Assembly (NCBI GenBank): GCA_035529695.1
Contig: DATKWD010000102.1
Span: 1-43,270 of the forward strand
Reading direction: 5' to 3'
Source: DATKWD01 sp035529695
GTDB taxonomy: Bacteria > Actinomycetota > Acidimicrobiia > Acidimicrobiales > Salinilacustritrichaceae
Length of the DNA: 43,270 nt
Shown: positions 42,257-43,270 of the stretch, in pieces
Layout of the letters: each line of letters begins with the position of its first letter
How positions within the stretch are numbered: position 1 is the first letter of the stretch
Translations under genes and position numbers: made by a program
Notes under the pieces: model-generated
The model's database searches: none
Seen by the model: only the letters and a program-made list of their open reading frames with translations
What the model was told of the DNA's origin: nothing

Positions 42257-43270
42257 ATGACCGGTCCTGACCTCACCCGCGCCGCTTCGGCCGTCGATCT
42301 CGCAGGCACGGTGGTTCGATCCGCCATCGAAGCACTCGCTGCCCATGGCAACGTCGACGTCGACCAGGTGCTCGCCTACGACATCGCCCACGCAGCTGCA
42401 GCCGTCGAGACCGCACGTGCCTTGTTGGACTACGGCACCTTGGGTGACATCGAGGCCGCGATCACGTGCGCGTTCGTCGCCGACGCCGTACACGACCTCG
42501 CCGGCAAGATCCTCGGCCGCGAGTCGCAGTGGGGCGTCGAGACCGACGTGCTCGCGCCGGTGCACGACGTGGTCCGCGACTTCCGCTCGCCCCAGTTCCT
42601 CAGCTCGATCACCGAGGAGGGCCCGCGCCACCTCGACGACGACTTCGAGCTGGTGCAGGACGCCTTTCGACGCTTCGCGGACGAGAAGATCCGACCCGAG
42701 GCCGAGCACATCCACCGCTCCAACGGCGACATCCCCGAAGAGCTCATCAGCGGGCTGGCCGAGATGGGCGGCTTCGGCCTGTCGGTCCCCGAGGAATACG
42801 GAGGGTTCGCAGCCGGCGGCGAATCCGACTACCTCGGCATGGTCGTGGCGACCGAGGAGCTGTCGCGTGGCTCGCTGGGCGCCGGTGGATCGCTGATCAC
42901 CCGGCCCGAGATCCTCACTCGCGCGCTCGTCAAGGGCGGGACCGAGGAACAGAAGCAGTATTGGCTGCCGCGCCTCGCCACCGCCGAGGAGATGGCCGCG
43001 GTGGCCGTCACCGAGCCCGACTTCGGAAGCGACGTGGCCGGCATCAAGGTGACCGCCACTCCCACCGAGGACGGCACCGGGTGGGTCATCAACGGCGTGA
43101 AGACCTGGTGCACGTTCGGCGCACGCGCCACGGTGCTGATGCTCCTGGCCCGCACCGACCCCGATCGCACCAAGGCCCACCGGGGCTTGTCCCTGTTCGT
43201 CGTCCCCAAGCCGATCGGCGACGGCCACGGCTTCGAGTTCGGAGGCGAGCGCGGCGGCAAGATGGAGGGT
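42257..43270 (+). CDS. Acyl-CoA dehydrogenase, 3'-truncated by the window
   Basis: The first 338 residues of an acyl-CoA dehydrogenase; the frame is open to the right edge. It begins with a helical extension of about 110 residues (ASAVDLAGTVVRSAIEALAA, VETARALLDYGTLGDIEAAI) that most ACADs lack. The standard domain then follows: DDFELVQDAFRRFADEKIRP, SGLAEMGGFGLSVPEEYGGF and AAVAVTEPDFGSDVAGIKVT (FAD and substrate side), then KTWCTFGARATVLMLLART. The long N-terminus fits the large-subunit type found in actinobacteria. ATG 42257 is preceded by GATAAT (42241-42246), a good -10, which leaves a very short leader. The GGDEF-EAL gene ends 34 bases upstream. Confidence 0.93.
   Translation, partial: MTGPDLTRAASAVDLAGTVVRSAIEALAAHGNVDVDQVLAYDIAHAAAAVETARALLDYGTLGDIEAAITCAFVADAVHDLAGKILGRESQWGVETDVLAPVHDVVRDFRSPQFLSSITEEGPRHLDDDFELVQDAFRRFADEKIRPEAEHIHRSNGDIPEELISGLAEMGGFGLSVPEEYGGFAAGGESDYLGMVVATEELSRGSLGAGGSLITRPEILTRALVKGGTEEQKQYWLPRLATAEEMAAVAVTEPDFGSDVAGIKVTATPTEDGTGWVINGVKTWCTFGARATVLMLLARTDPDRTKAHRGLSLFVVPKPIGDGHGFEFGGERGGKMEG

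Overview
The window is a GC-rich, gene-dense bacterial chromosome segment with many GTG starts and short ATGA, GTGA or TGATG overlaps between genes. Homodimeric AceE, SufU-type SUF genes, a TIGR03252 HhH-GPD protein, several acyl-CoA dehydrogenases and a hydantoinase/oxoprolinase pair point to a high-GC actinobacterium. A member of the Acidimicrobiia is my best guess, made from gene content and not from a marker gene. I found no rRNA, tRNA, CRISPR array, complete insertion sequence or prophage. No gene-free stretch exceeds about 280 bases.

Layout. 1-4.1 kb: 5' end of a lipoyl E2 acyltransferase, mscL, a TIGR01777 epimerase, an SDR dehydrogenase, an unrecognised protein and a lipoprotein. 4.1-7.7 kb: a probable DUF4143 gene remnant and a coupled hydantoinase A/B pair. 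7.8-14.4 kb: a J-domain protein, an RNase HI fused to a YpsA/YoqJ-like SLOG domain, aceE, an HhH-GPD protein, an alpha/beta hydrolase that lacks its serine nucleophile, a small zinc-motif protein and a membrane-anchored hypothetical. 14.4-17.4 kb: an acyl-CoA dehydrogenase, a Phd/VapC-type toxin-antitoxin pair and an MBL hydrolase coupled to a hypothetical.

17.4-27.4 kb holds the iron-sulfur cluster machinery in two opposed operons. The plus-strand operon is sufC-sufS-sufU plus an FMN reductase. The minus-strand operon is sufB, a four-cysteine unknown, sufD, a Rieske ferredoxin and a second sufC. Between them lie a pterin dehydratase and an EAL-GAF-GAF-GGDEF protein. A 13-bp element (ACTATCGsCGTAG) lies upstream of both operons.

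27.4-33.2 kb: a PadR regulator with its membrane partner, an ABC exporter pair with the asymmetric motifs of heterodimers, and an SMC-like protein without a Walker A. 33.2-35.3 kb: gamma-carbonic anhydrase-like protein, flavin reductase and MBL phosphodiesterase-like protein. 35.3-38.2 kb is the most unusual locus: an epoxide-hydrolase-like enzyme, a thioredoxin-like fusion protein and a UGSC-family selenoprotein whose in-frame UGA is followed at once by a perfect 9-bp hairpin. 38.2-43.3 kb: mutY, a MaoC-like hydratase, a membrane PAS-GGDEF-EAL protein and a 3'-truncated acyl-CoA dehydrogenase.
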